Assembly: GCA_001179505.1 (NCBI GenBank)
Contig: CDMY01000488.1
Location: forward strand, 1 to 64,000
Direction: 5' to 3'
DNA from: Vitrella brassicaformis
Lineage: Eukaryota > Sar > Vitrellaceae
DNA: 64,000 nt
The notes beneath the pieces are model-generated. The model was not told where the DNA came from. It worked only from the letters and a program-made list of their open reading frames with translations, and did not search any database. Made by a program: the position numbers and the translations under genes. The number at the start of each line of letters is the position of its first letter. Positions within the stretch are counted from its first letter, which is position 1. Shown here in pieces: positions 35,625 through 47,800 of this stretch.

Positions 35625-37211
35625 TCATTTCATCGCGATATTCATGCCAGGCACAAGTAAGTTCATGATCGTGATAAGCTTGTCGTCATCGATCGGCAGC
35701 TGATCCGCGAGGCGGAGGGCACTCCGAGCGACGACGACTCACCACACCGCCCACAGACAACGTCACGCCATACCTGCACGCATGCACAGCACACACACGG
35801 ATGGGCCTACACGCACACGGGATGACACTATCTGCCGCAGTAGCTCGCTCACCGTGTTTTCTTTGTGCTGTTGCCTAGCGTCTTGGGGGGCAGCACTTCT
35901 GTCACCCTACCCGACAGCCCGTTGTACTCGGGGCCATTGACGAGACCGAAGATCCACACCTTGCTACCGACAGACAGGGGCCCCTCAGACCTGCACACCG
36001 AATGCATATTGACAGAGAAGGTATATGAGATAGATAGATGGACGGAGGCAGGTCTTTGAGCTCGCACCCGGTGTTGGCTTGGGTCAGCCGCTGCCGACAG
36101 GCGTCGAGTAGGATGTCGCCTTGCCGAATGAGCGCACGGAATGCCTCCGCCTCTGAACATCACACACCAACCCACCCGCCACCCGCCACCCACCATCCAT
36201 CCATCCATCCATCCATCCAGCCCGCTAACCTGCGTCCCATTTCAGGGCGCTGAGAGCGGAGTCGACCGTCTCATGGGCAGCCCTCACTTTCGGCCACACC
36301 TGAGCAGCCAACGCCTTGCGATACATCTGAGCCTACAAGATACAATGGGTACACTTGTACGGATAAGTGGACGGCTCGGCTGATGTTCCCTTACCAGCCT
36401 CAGCTCGATCTTGTGGATCTCGGCGACGGTTTGGGGAGGCTCCGTGGCGATCATGGGGAGGCAGTGGTCCTTGATCGTGGCGGAGTAGTAGGATGCCTTC
36501 CACGTCGAGTCAGCCATAGTGAAGCCGCCCTGCGCGTCAGCCTGGTAGACAGCGACGTCGCGGAGCGGGCCGCCGAAGGGATCATCCACCAGCGACCCAG
36601 AAGGCTTCTGAACACGCTCCACCATCACGCACAGCTGCACACACGCAGACAGGGCAGAATACATCCACAGTGCACGTGTCAGCAACTGGTGCTTCAGGGC
36701 CGGGTTACCTGGCTGCATTTGGGGCACATGAAGCACGTCCGCAGATCGTCTCCACCGCCCTGGTCGAACACCGCAGTCATCACGCACTGCAAAAGAAAAA
36801 GAAGAACTCACCACACCCAGACAACCAAGACGAATGCATCAGTCGCCGATCCCCACGTAGGCAGGTCCTCACCTACCGCATGACAGAACCAACAGCCGCA
36901 CTCCAGCCGCGCCAAATCGGTCCTCCGGGCGAGTTGCTGCACCATACACCACACGCATATGATGTGTGGCCGCTCGGTTCGGAGGCGAGCCCAACAGCCG
37001 TACCTGGTTGCATGTGGATGAGGTAGGTCTTGGGCAGTGTGTATGTGTGTGTCAGCTTTGCAAACGACTCCATCGGATATCCATGCTCTTCCACGAACCT
37101 GCGTGCAGATTCCTGCCCGCCCGCACTGGCGCGGCCCATGGCTGATGTCAGTCGTTGTATCCCGCGCATCGTCTCAGCGTGGGAGGGATGGGAGGACACG
37201 AAATTGTTCAT
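35625..37211 (-). CDS. Cys-rich (zinc-ribbon-like) protein with C-terminal SH3-like domain
   Basis: ATG at 37211 (MNNFVSSHPSH). The best chain of exons gives an N-terminal helix (MRGIQRLTSAMGRAS), then two Cys clusters (LECGCWFCHACV and RTCFMCPKCSQLC) that would form a zinc-binding ribbon. Next come a tryptophan-containing region (ADSTWKASYYSATIKDHC), a helical hairpin (AQMYRKALAAQVWPKVRAAHETVDSALSAL then EAEAFRALIRQGDILLDACRQRL) and a small beta domain (SEGPLSVGSKVWIFGLVNGP then YNGLSGRVTEVLPPKT and RYGVTLSVGG). The 'NGL-GRV...RYGV' pattern is typical of KOW/SH3-like modules in algal proteins. It ends LITIMNLLVPGMNIAMK. The first intron (70 bases) and the last are less certain than the middle ones. 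It diverges from the carbamoyltransferase at 37395, 184 bases away. Confidence 0.6.
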
Positions 37212-37394
37212 GCTGTTCGTGCTTTCTGGAAACTGCTGCAGATTCTTCCGGTAGCTCGCATGCAGAGGAAACGTCGCGAGGAGGGAGAGAGGAGCAGCAG
37301 GAGATCTTTCACTGTAGGTTCATCAAACATGCAGTCATGTAGACAATGAATACATCCGGTATCTTCCGTTTGTGTGCAGATCCTCTCGCGCGGG

Positions 37395-40300
37395 ATGGCA
37401 AAGGCTGTGCTCTGCTTCCTTGCTGCAGGGGAGGTGTGCTCGACGGCAGCATGGGTGACGCCGTCCGACTGCTTCGCAGGACACAGAACAAGAAAGAACA
37501 TCCTCCGGCGATCGAAGGTCAGCAGTGCCCATACGAGGCTAGAATATGATGGCTCCACTTGTTCATTCCATTCATTCACTCATGTGTTTGATTCCCTCTC
37601 AGCCCTCTGCAAGCGCCTCCATCAGCCGTCTGTCTGCCAGTGCAGGAGAGAGGGCGAAGCGGCTGCTGATCCTGGGCCTGAACAAGTACAGCCACGACGC
37701 CGCCTGCTGCATCGTCGATACGTCAGGCGCACACCTCTACGGAGGGGAGAAGGAGAGGTGGGTCATGGATGGATCAAGCGCCCGTATCAGTATGCAACAT
37801 CCACAGTGTGTGTGATGGTGGTGGTGTGTGTCATCAGGTTGAGTCGCGTCAAGCATGACGGAGGGGAGGTGGATGATCTGGTCGACCAGGCGCTCACGTC
37901 CGTCGATGCCACCCTGGATGACGTTGCAATGGTCGTCCAGAGTAACCACCACTTCCGGATCGCCCCTTTTGAAGACCGCCTACCATGGGCAGTCTCGCAG
38001 GGCCACTACCCACCGTCCTATATCGACCCGCTCAACATCTTCGCCGGGATCCCCAAACGAGAAGTATCCCACCACTTAGCACACGCATGGTCCGTCATCA
38101 CTCAGGTGCGTGATGCAGTGAAGCTGGGAGTGACAGACATCGACGCGAGCTCATGTGGTGTGTCGTCTTGTGTGTGTGTGTTGGTCAGGCGCCGTTTGAT
38201 GAGGGTCTTGTGGTCGTGATGGACGGCATGGGTGAGTCGTACAGGTACATGGCCGACTCACACAGCCAAGCGGAGTACCTCACCGATCTTGACCTGCTCG
38301 ACTCTGCCACGTCCGAGCAGCGGTCCGCCTTCATCCAAAATCCGCGTCAACTGTTAGCCGGCAAGGGCTATCGTGAGGCGGAGAGCGCCTACCTCTTCTC
38401 CCGCTCGTCAGCCGCCGGTGGGCCGACGGTCATGCCTCTGTTCAAGCGTTGGACGGAGGAGCGCAGCCCACCGGAGCTCTTCAATCACGGCTTTGAGAAC
38501 ATGGAGTCGATGGGTGCCGTCTACTCGAGGGTATCCAGCCAGATCTTCGGCGACTGGAACGTCTGTGGAAAGGTGATAGATACGATACGTGGGAGGCTTT
38601 GTCACGTATCTGTGACTGTCTGTGCTTTGTGTCGGTGTAGGTGATGGGTCTCGCGCCATGGGCAAAGGCTGGCAGCACGGGAGAGGCCACAGACATGTGG
38701 AAGGGCCTTCTGGATGACGGCTTCCGACTAATGGAAGGCAACCTGCTGCTGTCGAAGGAAGAGCAGGGCGGCTTCCGCGTCAACTGGGGTGAGCCTGGTG
38801 TTGCATCAAGACATAGCACTGGGTCATCTCCCCTCTGCTGCGCGCCCTTTGGCTGCAGATTTGCTCGAGTCGCTGCCGCACGATTGCCTCGGGACCGACC
38901 CAACCTTCATGTACTGGACGAAGGCAAGACATGCAACACGGCTGACCAAGACACCGCACCACCGTGCGCTCTGCGCTGCATCTGTGTCCCAGGTCATTCG
39001 CCCCCCTGGCCTGGCGTGTGCAGCGTGACCTCGAAAACGCCGCAATGACGCTCATTCAGGAGCTCAAGGAGCGGACGGGCGCGAGGAACCTCTGTCTTGT
39101 CGGCGGAGTAGCACTGAACAGGTGAGATGAGGCAAGTCGATACACAGACGGATATGGAGCATCGATCCCTGTGCGTCGATTTCATTGGCTGCAGCGTGCT
39201 GAACGGCCGGATATGTCGAGAGCTCGGCTTCGATCGTGTGTTCATCCCGCCATTCCCTGGCGACGAGGGCATCGCATTCGGATGTGCCATGGCGGGACTG
39301 CACCACTTCATCAGGAAGCAGCCAGCAGAGGCGGCGAGAGCAGAATTGGAGACGTCATCGGTTGCCGGCCATCCCGTGACGCCCTACAGCGGCTATGACT
39401 ACACTGCGGACCCCGAAGGCATGGATGCAGTGCTGGACGAGTACAAGCACTGGATCGTCACGCAAAGGCGAGTGCGTCAGGATGGCAGGGAGGGAGGGAG
39501 GGAGAGGAAGCGGGACTTTCATTCCGCTCATTCGTGTGCAGGTACACTGAGAGTGAGATCGTCGCCGAGACCGCTCAGCTGCTGGCAGATGGCAAAGTCG
39601 TGGCGTGGTTTCAGGTAGGTGGGTCAACACAAATAATGAATCGGCAGGCAGGCAGGCAGGCAATCTGTCTTGTCCATTCATTCAAAACAGGGCGGAGCAG
39701 AGATGGGCCCGCGTGCTCTCGGCCATCGATCCATCCTTGCAGACCCACGCAACAAGACAATGGTCGACTTCCTCAACAAGGAGGTCAAACACCGGGAGGC
39801 CTTCCGCCCGTTCGCACCATCTGTCATCGCTGAAGAAGCGGATGGGTGGTTTGAGGACCTGCCAGAGTGTGGATCTCCGTACATGTCGATTACGGCGGCT
39901 GTGAGGGAGGAGAGGCGTGGGCTGGTGCCTGCAGTGTGCCACGTTGACGGCACTGCACGGCTGCAGACGGTGCGGGAGAGCGATGAGCCGCTCTTCTATC
40001 GGCTGCTGCAGCAATTCTTCAAGTGAGCTACCGGGAAAAGAGTGACGAAAGGTCATCGACGTCCACTAGACCGTGTGTATGTGAATGTGTGTGTGTCAGG
40101 TTGACGGGCATCCCTATGGTTGTGAACACTTCATTCAACATCAAGGGCGAGCCCATCGTGGAGGTGAGTGAAAAGATGCATAGAATGATGGGGCGCTGGA
40201 CCGATCGATGGACGGATGCCATCCATTCATCTGTCCGTCCGTCTGTCTGTCTGTCTGTCTCTCTGTTGTCCCTTCTTTCTCTTTCAGGAGCCTGGCGACG

Positions 40301-41006
40301 CTCTCCGCTCCTTTCTAGGTGCACTCCCGATAAACACACCCCCTCGGTCATTAATGCGTCGTTCCCTCTCTGTCTGTCGATGTTTCCCATCAGCCACGGA
40401 AGGTGCCATCCACACCCTGATTATGGGCGATGTCATGATCGAGCGACGTCCATTCCCCACTGAGGACGTCCTCAACCAGGTGCCCCTCCGCGACACCAGC
40501 CAGCCACTGAGGGTGCAAGAGACCTACCTCATGCACACCAAGGACGACAGTGAAAGCCGGAAATCGATGAAGTCTGTCCGGCTGGGCCGGATGGGTGGGA
40601 GGGGGGATGGCTGGGTGGACTTCGATGCGGCCGATCTGCGGCTGCTGCAGATGATCGATAATGAGATTACCATTCAGGTGCAGGCTAAGACATCGTGATA
40701 CACACAAACACAGAGACGCGCACAGCTGTTATCTTCTCTCTATGCCTTCAGGACATCTTGGATCGGTGCCTGAACGAGGCATCAGTGTTTCTGGGCAGCG
40801 AAGTAGACGAGCAAGAGCTGGAGGTGTTAGTTGCTGAGAGTGCGGGCAAGGCTGTGGGTGAGGAGGTGGCGCTGGAAGACGACAGCCTGCCCGTGACGGT
40901 TGACGTGAGTGAGTGTGTTGGTGCCGAGGTACAGTGCCGTGTGATGGAGGGACTGCAGAGGCTGTACAGTCGACAGCTGGTTTACTTTGAGGAGAGCTCT
41001 GAATGA
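37395..41006 (+). CDS. O-carbamoyltransferase, NodU/CmcH family, with N-terminal leader
   Basis: Fourteen exons, all phases agree: 37395-37517, 37603-37757, 37838-38105, 38189-38572, 38641-38788, 38859-38910, 38993-39121, 39195-39467, 39542-39614, 39691-40022, 40100-40163, 40288-40318, 40394-40677, 40752-41006. It starts MAKAVLCFLAAGEVCSTAAW, a signal-peptide-like leader. Family motifs in order: LLILGLNKYSHDAACCIVD; EKERLSRVKHD; SNHHF and VSHHLAHAWS (conserved His); VVVMDGMGES; NLCLVGGVALNS; IPPFPGDEGIAFGCAM; GPRALGHRSILADPR; REAFRPFAPSV; TGIPMVVNTSFNIKGEP. Enzymes of this family move a carbamoyl group from carbamoyl phosphate to a hydroxyl group, via a carbamoyl-adenylate. Substrates elsewhere include Nod factors and antibiotics; here it is unknown. 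The 68-residue Glu-rich tail is unusual. The intron after 39467 uses GC-AG. Confidence 0.9.
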
Positions 41007-41324
41007 ATGAATGAATGAGGGACCGATAGTCATCTCTTGCAATATTTGCATGCACGGCACGGACACGCGCATGAAAGGAATAGTCTGACTCCATCTGATG
41101 CAGCTGTGAGACGAGCATCATAGCCGTAGATCTTAGCATCGGTCGTTATGTTTTTCTCTGCCCGTAGACTCCATGAGGCTCTCCTTCACTGATTGCGCTC
41201 AAGAGGATGTCGTGGAAGCAAAAGCTATCGATTCAATCTGAGCCCCTTCGAGCTAAGGCGAAGGATCGTTCTTTCTCGTGAACTGCCCATACCCATCGTG
41301 AGCCGCCCATCACTTGATTCAGCA
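41007..41324. other. Intergenic region, no feature seen
   Basis: About 320 bases between two tandem plus-strand genes. It probably contains the 3' UTR of the carbamoyltransferase and the promoter of the next gene. No clear motif was seen. Confidence 0.5.
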
Positions 41325-43215
41325 ATGGCGGCGGCCGCAGCGGCCGGCGCATCCACAAAGAAGCGAAAGGGTGCTTTCGGCCTGCCCTTGGATGACGAGC
41401 AGCCCATTCCCCACTCCTCACTCGACCGCGTCACCACTGGCTGCATCGAAGCCGACCAGCTCGTCTGCAATGCCCAGTCGGCACTCGAGGGCATGCTCAG
41501 CGGGTTTCTGGCGGCGCGGACAGCAGCAGAGGGCAAGCTCAAGACGATAGCAGTGGAGATGCACCAGATGATAAGCGAGAAGGGCGGCACACCCGAGCCA
41601 CAGCACACCACCGGCACACTCATTCTCAGCGTCGGCGGCACCGTCTTCGAGGTGTCCCGTGCAGCACTGATGCGTCCGTCGATGGTGCGCAAGTACCTGT
41701 CTGTGCTGCTGCTGCGGTTCGAGGCCGCCCTGCCCCGCGACGCCGAGAAGCGCCCCTACCTGGAGAGCTGCCCGGCATACTTCCGCTGGCTCCTTAACGA
41801 GCTGACCGACGCCCTGCAGAACGACCCATCGTATGCCGAGTACCACACACTCTTCATGCGGGAGATCGGCAGCAGCAGTGGCGACGACAGCAATGGCAAT
41901 GGCGACGTGCAGATGGGCGAGGAGGAGCGGCAGGGAAAGGGGGACATAGCGGACCTGTTCAAGGCGTTTGACGAGAGCCGTCGTGCGTGTGAGCGTGTGT
42001 ACGAGGCCCTCAAGGCGGAGAAGGAGCGGATGGCGGCCTTCCTGCGTGCGATGGAGCCGTTCATGAAGACGGACGATAGCGAGGAGGACGAGGTGCTCAG
42101 CGTCACCATCCACGGTGAGAGGGTGTCGGTGATGCGCCGCACACTGTCGCCTCTCGGCCACAACAACACACTATACAGTAGATTTTCACCGTAAGCACGA
42201 GAACAATGGGGAAAATCCGACAACGGACGTGGTCACGATGTCCTCTCCTCTGTGTGTATTGCTGCAGGACGTATTGGATCGATCGCAGTGTGCATCAGAC
42301 GTCCGCCGAGCATTTGCAGCGTATTGTGGATTTCGCGAGGCGCCAGGCCGCCATGCCTGCAGGCCAGCGGGTCGGCCCGCCCGCAGTGGAGCGACGTCGA
42401 GAGCTGTTTGTAGAGGACTTGCAGATGGTGAGTCTGTCTGGGTGAGAACGATTTCAGCCGACATCTGGCCTGTGTCGATATTGTGTGTCAGTACGGCCTC
42501 AAGGACCAGCCCTTCTACCGATGGGGCGCGGGTGGCGGCCTCATCATCACATCGGAGGACCAGCTGGCGTCGGTGGTGGAGTTCACGGGGCGGACGGGCA
42601 AGACGCCATCTCTCCTCTACAAGTGAGCAGACACAGGAAGAGACGGGAGGGCGGCTGAGGCGTTGGAGAATGTGCATGTGGATGTCTTGCTTCCAATAGG
42701 TCCAGCCGCGACGGTTTTGGCCACGGCAGTCTCCTCGACTGTGTCGGCGACGCGAGCGGTGTGCTGTTCCTCGTGCAGCACAACGACACACACCGATTCG
42801 GAGCATTCGTGCCCGGCCCCCTCGAACAGCCCGCCGACCCCACACAGCACAAATTCACCCGCTGCCCCATGACCTACTACAGCATCAGCGGGGCATATGA
42901 CGCACCCACGAAGCTGACATGCCGGCCGAGCACACACAGGGCGTGAGGGTCGCTGGGCGGGAGGGGGCGGTGACGGGGCCGGATGGGGAGCCAGTCACCA
43001 AGTTGGCCATCAGTGTAGACCATGCAGCCGTGCTGTCGCTGGGGTATGGGGACCCCGGCCCGGCAGCGGACCTCAGTAGCTGTTTCATGTACGTCAGCAA
43101 GGACCACTTGCAACTGGGCTACCAAGGGCCGGCGGTTGCGGGCGGCAAGGGCACTTTGGCGGGCGACTTCTTCTTCACCGCGAGCGAGATGGAGGTGTGG
43201 GGACTCGCGCAATGA
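41325..43215 (+). CDS. BTB/KCTD-TLDc protein, copy P (frameshift in TLDc domain)
   Basis: Exons: 41325-42190, 42268-42427, 42492-42622, about 42700-43215. The ATG at 41325 begins with an alanine run, then TKKRKG (basic patch). The BTB/T1 domain is clear: LILSVGGTVFEVSRAALMRPSMVRKYLS. The linker is acidic. TLDc part: SRDGFGHGSLLDCVGD, VLFLVQHNDTHRFGAF, SISGAYDAPTKL, then after a frame change GYGDPGPAADLSSCF and FFFTASEMEVWGLAQ. Aligned with the copy at 19727, one base is missing near 42920. The first frame then stops at 42944-42946 (TGA), while the rest of TLDc is read in another frame up to 43215. I see no splice site that fixes this. Unlike copies B and F, the last part of TLDc has no intron. 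It may be a recent pseudogene or carry an assembly error. Confidence 0.65.
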
Positions 43216-44879
43216 GACACGTTGTGTGTGTTAGGTCTGGTGTGTGGATCGGTCTGATGGATGATGGCTTGTACCTCACGATCGCCACTCCTCGTGGATG
43301 ATCCGATCCATGTATTGCATGTTTGACTGGTGGTGGTGGTTGACCGACCTCTTGCATGCCATGTGAGTGAATTCGTCGCCCTGAGCCGCAATCACTCTTA
43401 CTCACAGATAGGTAGAGAGGTCCATCCATCCATCCATCGGTCATCAATCGAAGCACGCTCTCGTCACAGCAGATGTCACCTACGGCTGCGCCAACCCAGG
43501 AGAGCGAGACGCTCCTCCAAGAGCACGTCGCTCCCTGACTCGTCGCAGCGCAAGGCGAACATCTGCCGTGTCGACACAGATGCATTGCGTGGACGTAGAT
43601 TGGCTGGTTCCGATACACGGCGCCTCACATAATGAAGCACCCACCGTCGTCACAACCACACACACACCACACCCCGCCACCGCATGGTGTGCCTGCCACT
43701 TAGCTAGTAGGATAGTGGGGGTAGAGAACCATTCACTCAGAGGTCGGCTCGGCAATGTATAAAAAGACACACACACCACCGGTCCACACACCACCACGTT
43801 GAGAAAGTCATGCCTGTCATGTGATATGACGTGTTGGATGTGTGTGTGTGTGTGTGTGTAGATAAAGCATCTTTGTTGGCAGCCGCATTGACACACACAT
43901 ATGATAGTGATATGAAGGCACGCGAGAGTTAGTCCACAGAAAACTCGCTCGAATGGACAGACAGACAGGCAGACATCGGCAGATGGGCAGACGGGCAGAA
44001 AGGTAGGCAGGAGGATGCAGACGATCCGCGCTGCTGAGCCAGGTGGACTGGCTCAGGATGATGAGACAGACACCCAACACTGGCTCACGGCACGCGCACA
44101 CACCACACCACACCACACCACACCAAACCGCACACAGACACCCCGGCTGTTTGTTGAATGGGAAAAATACAGACACATAGACTACCTGCATCTGAATGAT
44201 TCCTTTCCTCCGTCGTTGAAGCAAGGGAGGCACAGCACACCCGTCCGATGATTGTGTGCGTGCGTGCGGATGCAGCGGACAGGCAGGAGTGAGTGGGTGC
44301 TTCACGCTGCCCGTGTGCACACAGACAGACGAGTACACACACACACATATGCCGTGCCCCCAACTGGCAAAGCAGTCGGTCGCCCTTAGGCATTTTGAGA
44401 CAGAGCTGAGAAGAAGATGAGAAGACGAGAAGACGAGATGACATGAGGAGGAGAGTAGTGAGTGCCGGCAGCCGGCAGCTGGAGTAGGGCCTTTCTACCT
44501 ACTCGACTCGAGCACGCATCATCATCATCATCATCAATGCCGCATTGGATACAAACAAGTAGATAGTGTACACACAGCACACACACCACGATCGTCGATC
44601 AAGCGATGTTAAAATATGGAGATTTCGACCAACAACAACAGCAACACGCACACAAAGAATATAGAAAGGAGATCGGCCAACCGACGCATCCTCTCTCACT
44701 CTCACTCACTCACTCACTGCCAGCAGCGATTCTCGCCTCATCCATCCATCTCGCCCGACCTTGCCCAGCCCACCCACAAGAAACAACTCACGCAACCCAC
44801 AAAATCTGCAGCCCTCCGTCCCCTGAACCTGCCTGCCTCCCTGCCGTCCTCTCTCGAGCGAATTCTCACGCAAAGCAGC
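43216..44879. other. Long intergenic region rich in CA/TG and CCAT microsatellites
   Basis: About 1.66 kb without a supportable gene. It contains (CATC)n near 43420, (TG)n near 43840, CACAC tracts near 44100 and 44340, a (CAT)n run near 44520, and a TATAAAAAG stretch at 43757-43766 that is TATA-like but faces no identified start. Open frames on both strands are repeats translated through. Confidence 0.5.
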
Positions 44880-47800
44880 TCATTCATAGCGCCGCAGCGA
44901 CAGCCCCAGGCTCCTCGGCTCCTTGATGTCCTCTGACCACACGTCCTGGTCAGGGTACTCTCCACCAGAACCTCCACCAGCACCTGCCGACGGCCCCCCG
45001 CCGTACCCCCCACCCATCGGTGGGGGCGGTGGCGCAGCTGGCCTCCTCACTGCCCCACCAGCACCACCAGCACCAGCAGCAGGAGGTTGACCCATATGAG
45101 TGGCGGCGCCCCACGCCGCTTGTGGTGGCTGCAGGATGGTGGGGCCGGGGTACGCGCCGTGGGAGCCGCCGGGGTGCATGGCCGCAGCGTGATGCGCATG
45201 GGGATGGGGCGGCACGGTCATCGAACGGGGAGGATGGGCCATCGGGCCGCCAACAGCCCCTGGGTGGGGGTGGCCAAAGGGGGCCTGCGGATGATGCACT
45301 GCTCCGTGTGGAAAGCCGTTCGGTGGGGGGAAGGGGGCGACGGGAGGCTGCGGGGCCGAGTGCGCCATGATCGGCGCACCATACCCCCGCCCAATCGAAT
45401 GTCCGTAAGGGCTGTCGGACGGCGGCGCTGGGGCCATCGCTGGCATCGACCCACCCGGCGGCCCAGATGACGGCATGCGATCGTAGACGTCGAGTGCCGG
45501 TGCCCACGGCTCCGTCGGGCCCCCAAAGGGGTCTTCGGGAGGCGTGGGCGACTGGAAGGGAGGGCCAGGCCGCGCGTCGGGTGGGGGTGGGGGCTGGCCG
45601 GCATAGCCGCCGGGACCAGTCGATGTGCGTCGCCGCTGCGCTGGGGGCAAATCGGGGGACCCCACAGCGCTCGCCATGCTGCGCTTGCGGCTCACGCCGC
45701 CTTGGGAACCAAAATCGGCTGCTGCTGCCGCTGCCACTGCCACCGCTGCTGCTGCTGCTGCTGCTGTTGCTGGGGGCTGATGCGCCACCACCAGCGGCCT
45801 CCCAAGCACTTGTGGGTGGTACGGCCCGGATGCCTGGGCGTACCCCATCTGCTGTCCAGGGTTAGCCAATGGTGGTGGTGGTGGCGGGGGCGGTGCCATG
45901 GCTGGCTGGACGGCGAGAATGGGCGGGTGGTGCAGGTGCATCATGTGGGCGGCGTAGGGCGGCTGTGGCATGGCGGGCTGGTGGGGGTGGGGATGGGGGA
46001 AGGGCGGCTGCTGCAGCTGGGGAGCCACCATGGGCTGCTGCGGCTGCTGCTGGGCGGCAGCAGCAACCGCAGCAGCAGCACGCCGCTGTATGCGAGTGGA
46101 CGGCTGGGAGAACGTCAGCCTGGCGAGAAAGGTGCAAGGGAGAAAGGAGTGAACACCCGAGGGACGGTGTGTCTGGTCTAGCCTGGATGGCTTACACTTT
46201 CGGTGGAGGGTCGTATTTGAAGAACTCGTGATTCAGCGCCTTAGCAGCCGTGATGCGCCGCTCTGCACGAGATACCAAGAGAGACACAAGAGGTGGTTCA
46301 TCGGCCATCCATCCATCCAAGTGAGCTCTGCTCCCCCGGGTTGCTTACTTGGATTCAGAACCAGCATTTTGGACAAGAGGTCGAGCGCCACGCTATCGCA
46401 CTCACGAAATGTCTCCCAAAACCGATTCTGCCACTCACTGCAGGGAGGGAGGGAGGGGAGGGAAGACACACACGTGGTGTGAGGGTAAGTGTGTGTGTGT
46501 GAGGTCTAGTTACTAACTAACGTACCCCATGCGGGCTGCGTCTGTGAAGAATCCTCTGAACTGTGAGTATGGCTGTGTGTCGACCAGCCGGCGGTCGGGG
46601 GGGCCCAGCAGCTTGTGGATGAGCTCAAGCACCTTCATGTCCGTGTCTGGGGGCAACAGGGCAACACACACGACCAGACATATCATTGCACACACACGTC
46701 TTCTTATGAGTGCCAGTTGGTGTGGTTGTGGCTGTGGCTGTGGTTGTGGGTGTGTGTATGTGTGTCATTGGCAGACTGACCTCCCGGAAACATGGGTCTG
46801 TTGAGCAGTAGTTCGCCGAAGATGCACGCGGCCGACCAGATGTCCACCTCAGGGCCGTAGTTTCGCTGACCCATCAGCAGCTCTGATTCACACACACACA
46901 CACACACACACATAATGGACCACACACCGCAGGCACCACGTATGTGTGTGTGTATCGCTCAATCAATTGTGGTGATGTTTCGTCTCCCATCCCACCTGGC
47001 GGCCTGAACCAAACGGTAATGACCTTGTTGGTCAACTGCGCACACACAGACAGACAGACAGACAGACAGACAAGCAGGGAAAGACATTCATTAGCCATCT
47101 TTGTGTGTGTCTTGGGTGGTGTGGTGTGTGTTGTTCCCCTCCCCGCCCACCGCACCGGTTTCCTTCGGGTAGGGTCAATGGCGCGGGCGAGTCCGAAGTC
47201 GGCTATCTTCAGCTGCCCCTGAGTGTTGACCAACAAATTACTCACTAACAGACACAACACACACACACATGCAGAGAGAGAGGGGGGGAGGTGGTCAGAC
47301 GTGACGACGCGACGCATCTGTTATCTTGTGGTTGGTTTGCGTCAGTTACTAACGTTTGAGGTCTCTGTGGAGGATGGAGTTCTGGTGCAGGTAGAGGAGG
47401 CCCGTGAGGAGCTGATGCATGATGCTCTTCACCTCACCCAAATCAAGCTGATGATTGATGGATGTGCATGCCATGCCAGTCAGTCGACACAGAGAGGTCG
47501 GCCTGGATGTGATGCAGCTGTGCGTGTGTGTTGTGTTTTGGCTGACCGAAGGGCTCCTGGTTTTCGACCTCATGCGACAGAAGTTAGACAAATCACTGCA
47601 GCCAGGTATGAGCAGAGAGCCCTCAATCAATCAGTACTGACGGCGTCTGTGTATATCCATCGTTGGTGTGTGTGTGGTGTGGTGTGGTGTGCTGGGACGT
47701 ATATGTGCTTACGAGTCGACGAATTCGAAGACGAGGTATGTGGTGGCCTTCTGCTCCATCTCGCGCTCAGTCACGATGTTCAGCAGACGCACAACTGAAG

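Noticed and set aside
41418-42161. Minus-strand open frame of about 247 codons
   Set aside because: Antisense shadow of the BTB-TLDc exon at 41325-42190, produced by high GC at third positions.
45860-46137. Cys-rich reading frame (CCCCGCC) in the CDK tail
   Set aside because: Out-of-frame translation of GCT/GCC/CAG repeats; the Ala/Gln frame joins the kinase exon in phase.
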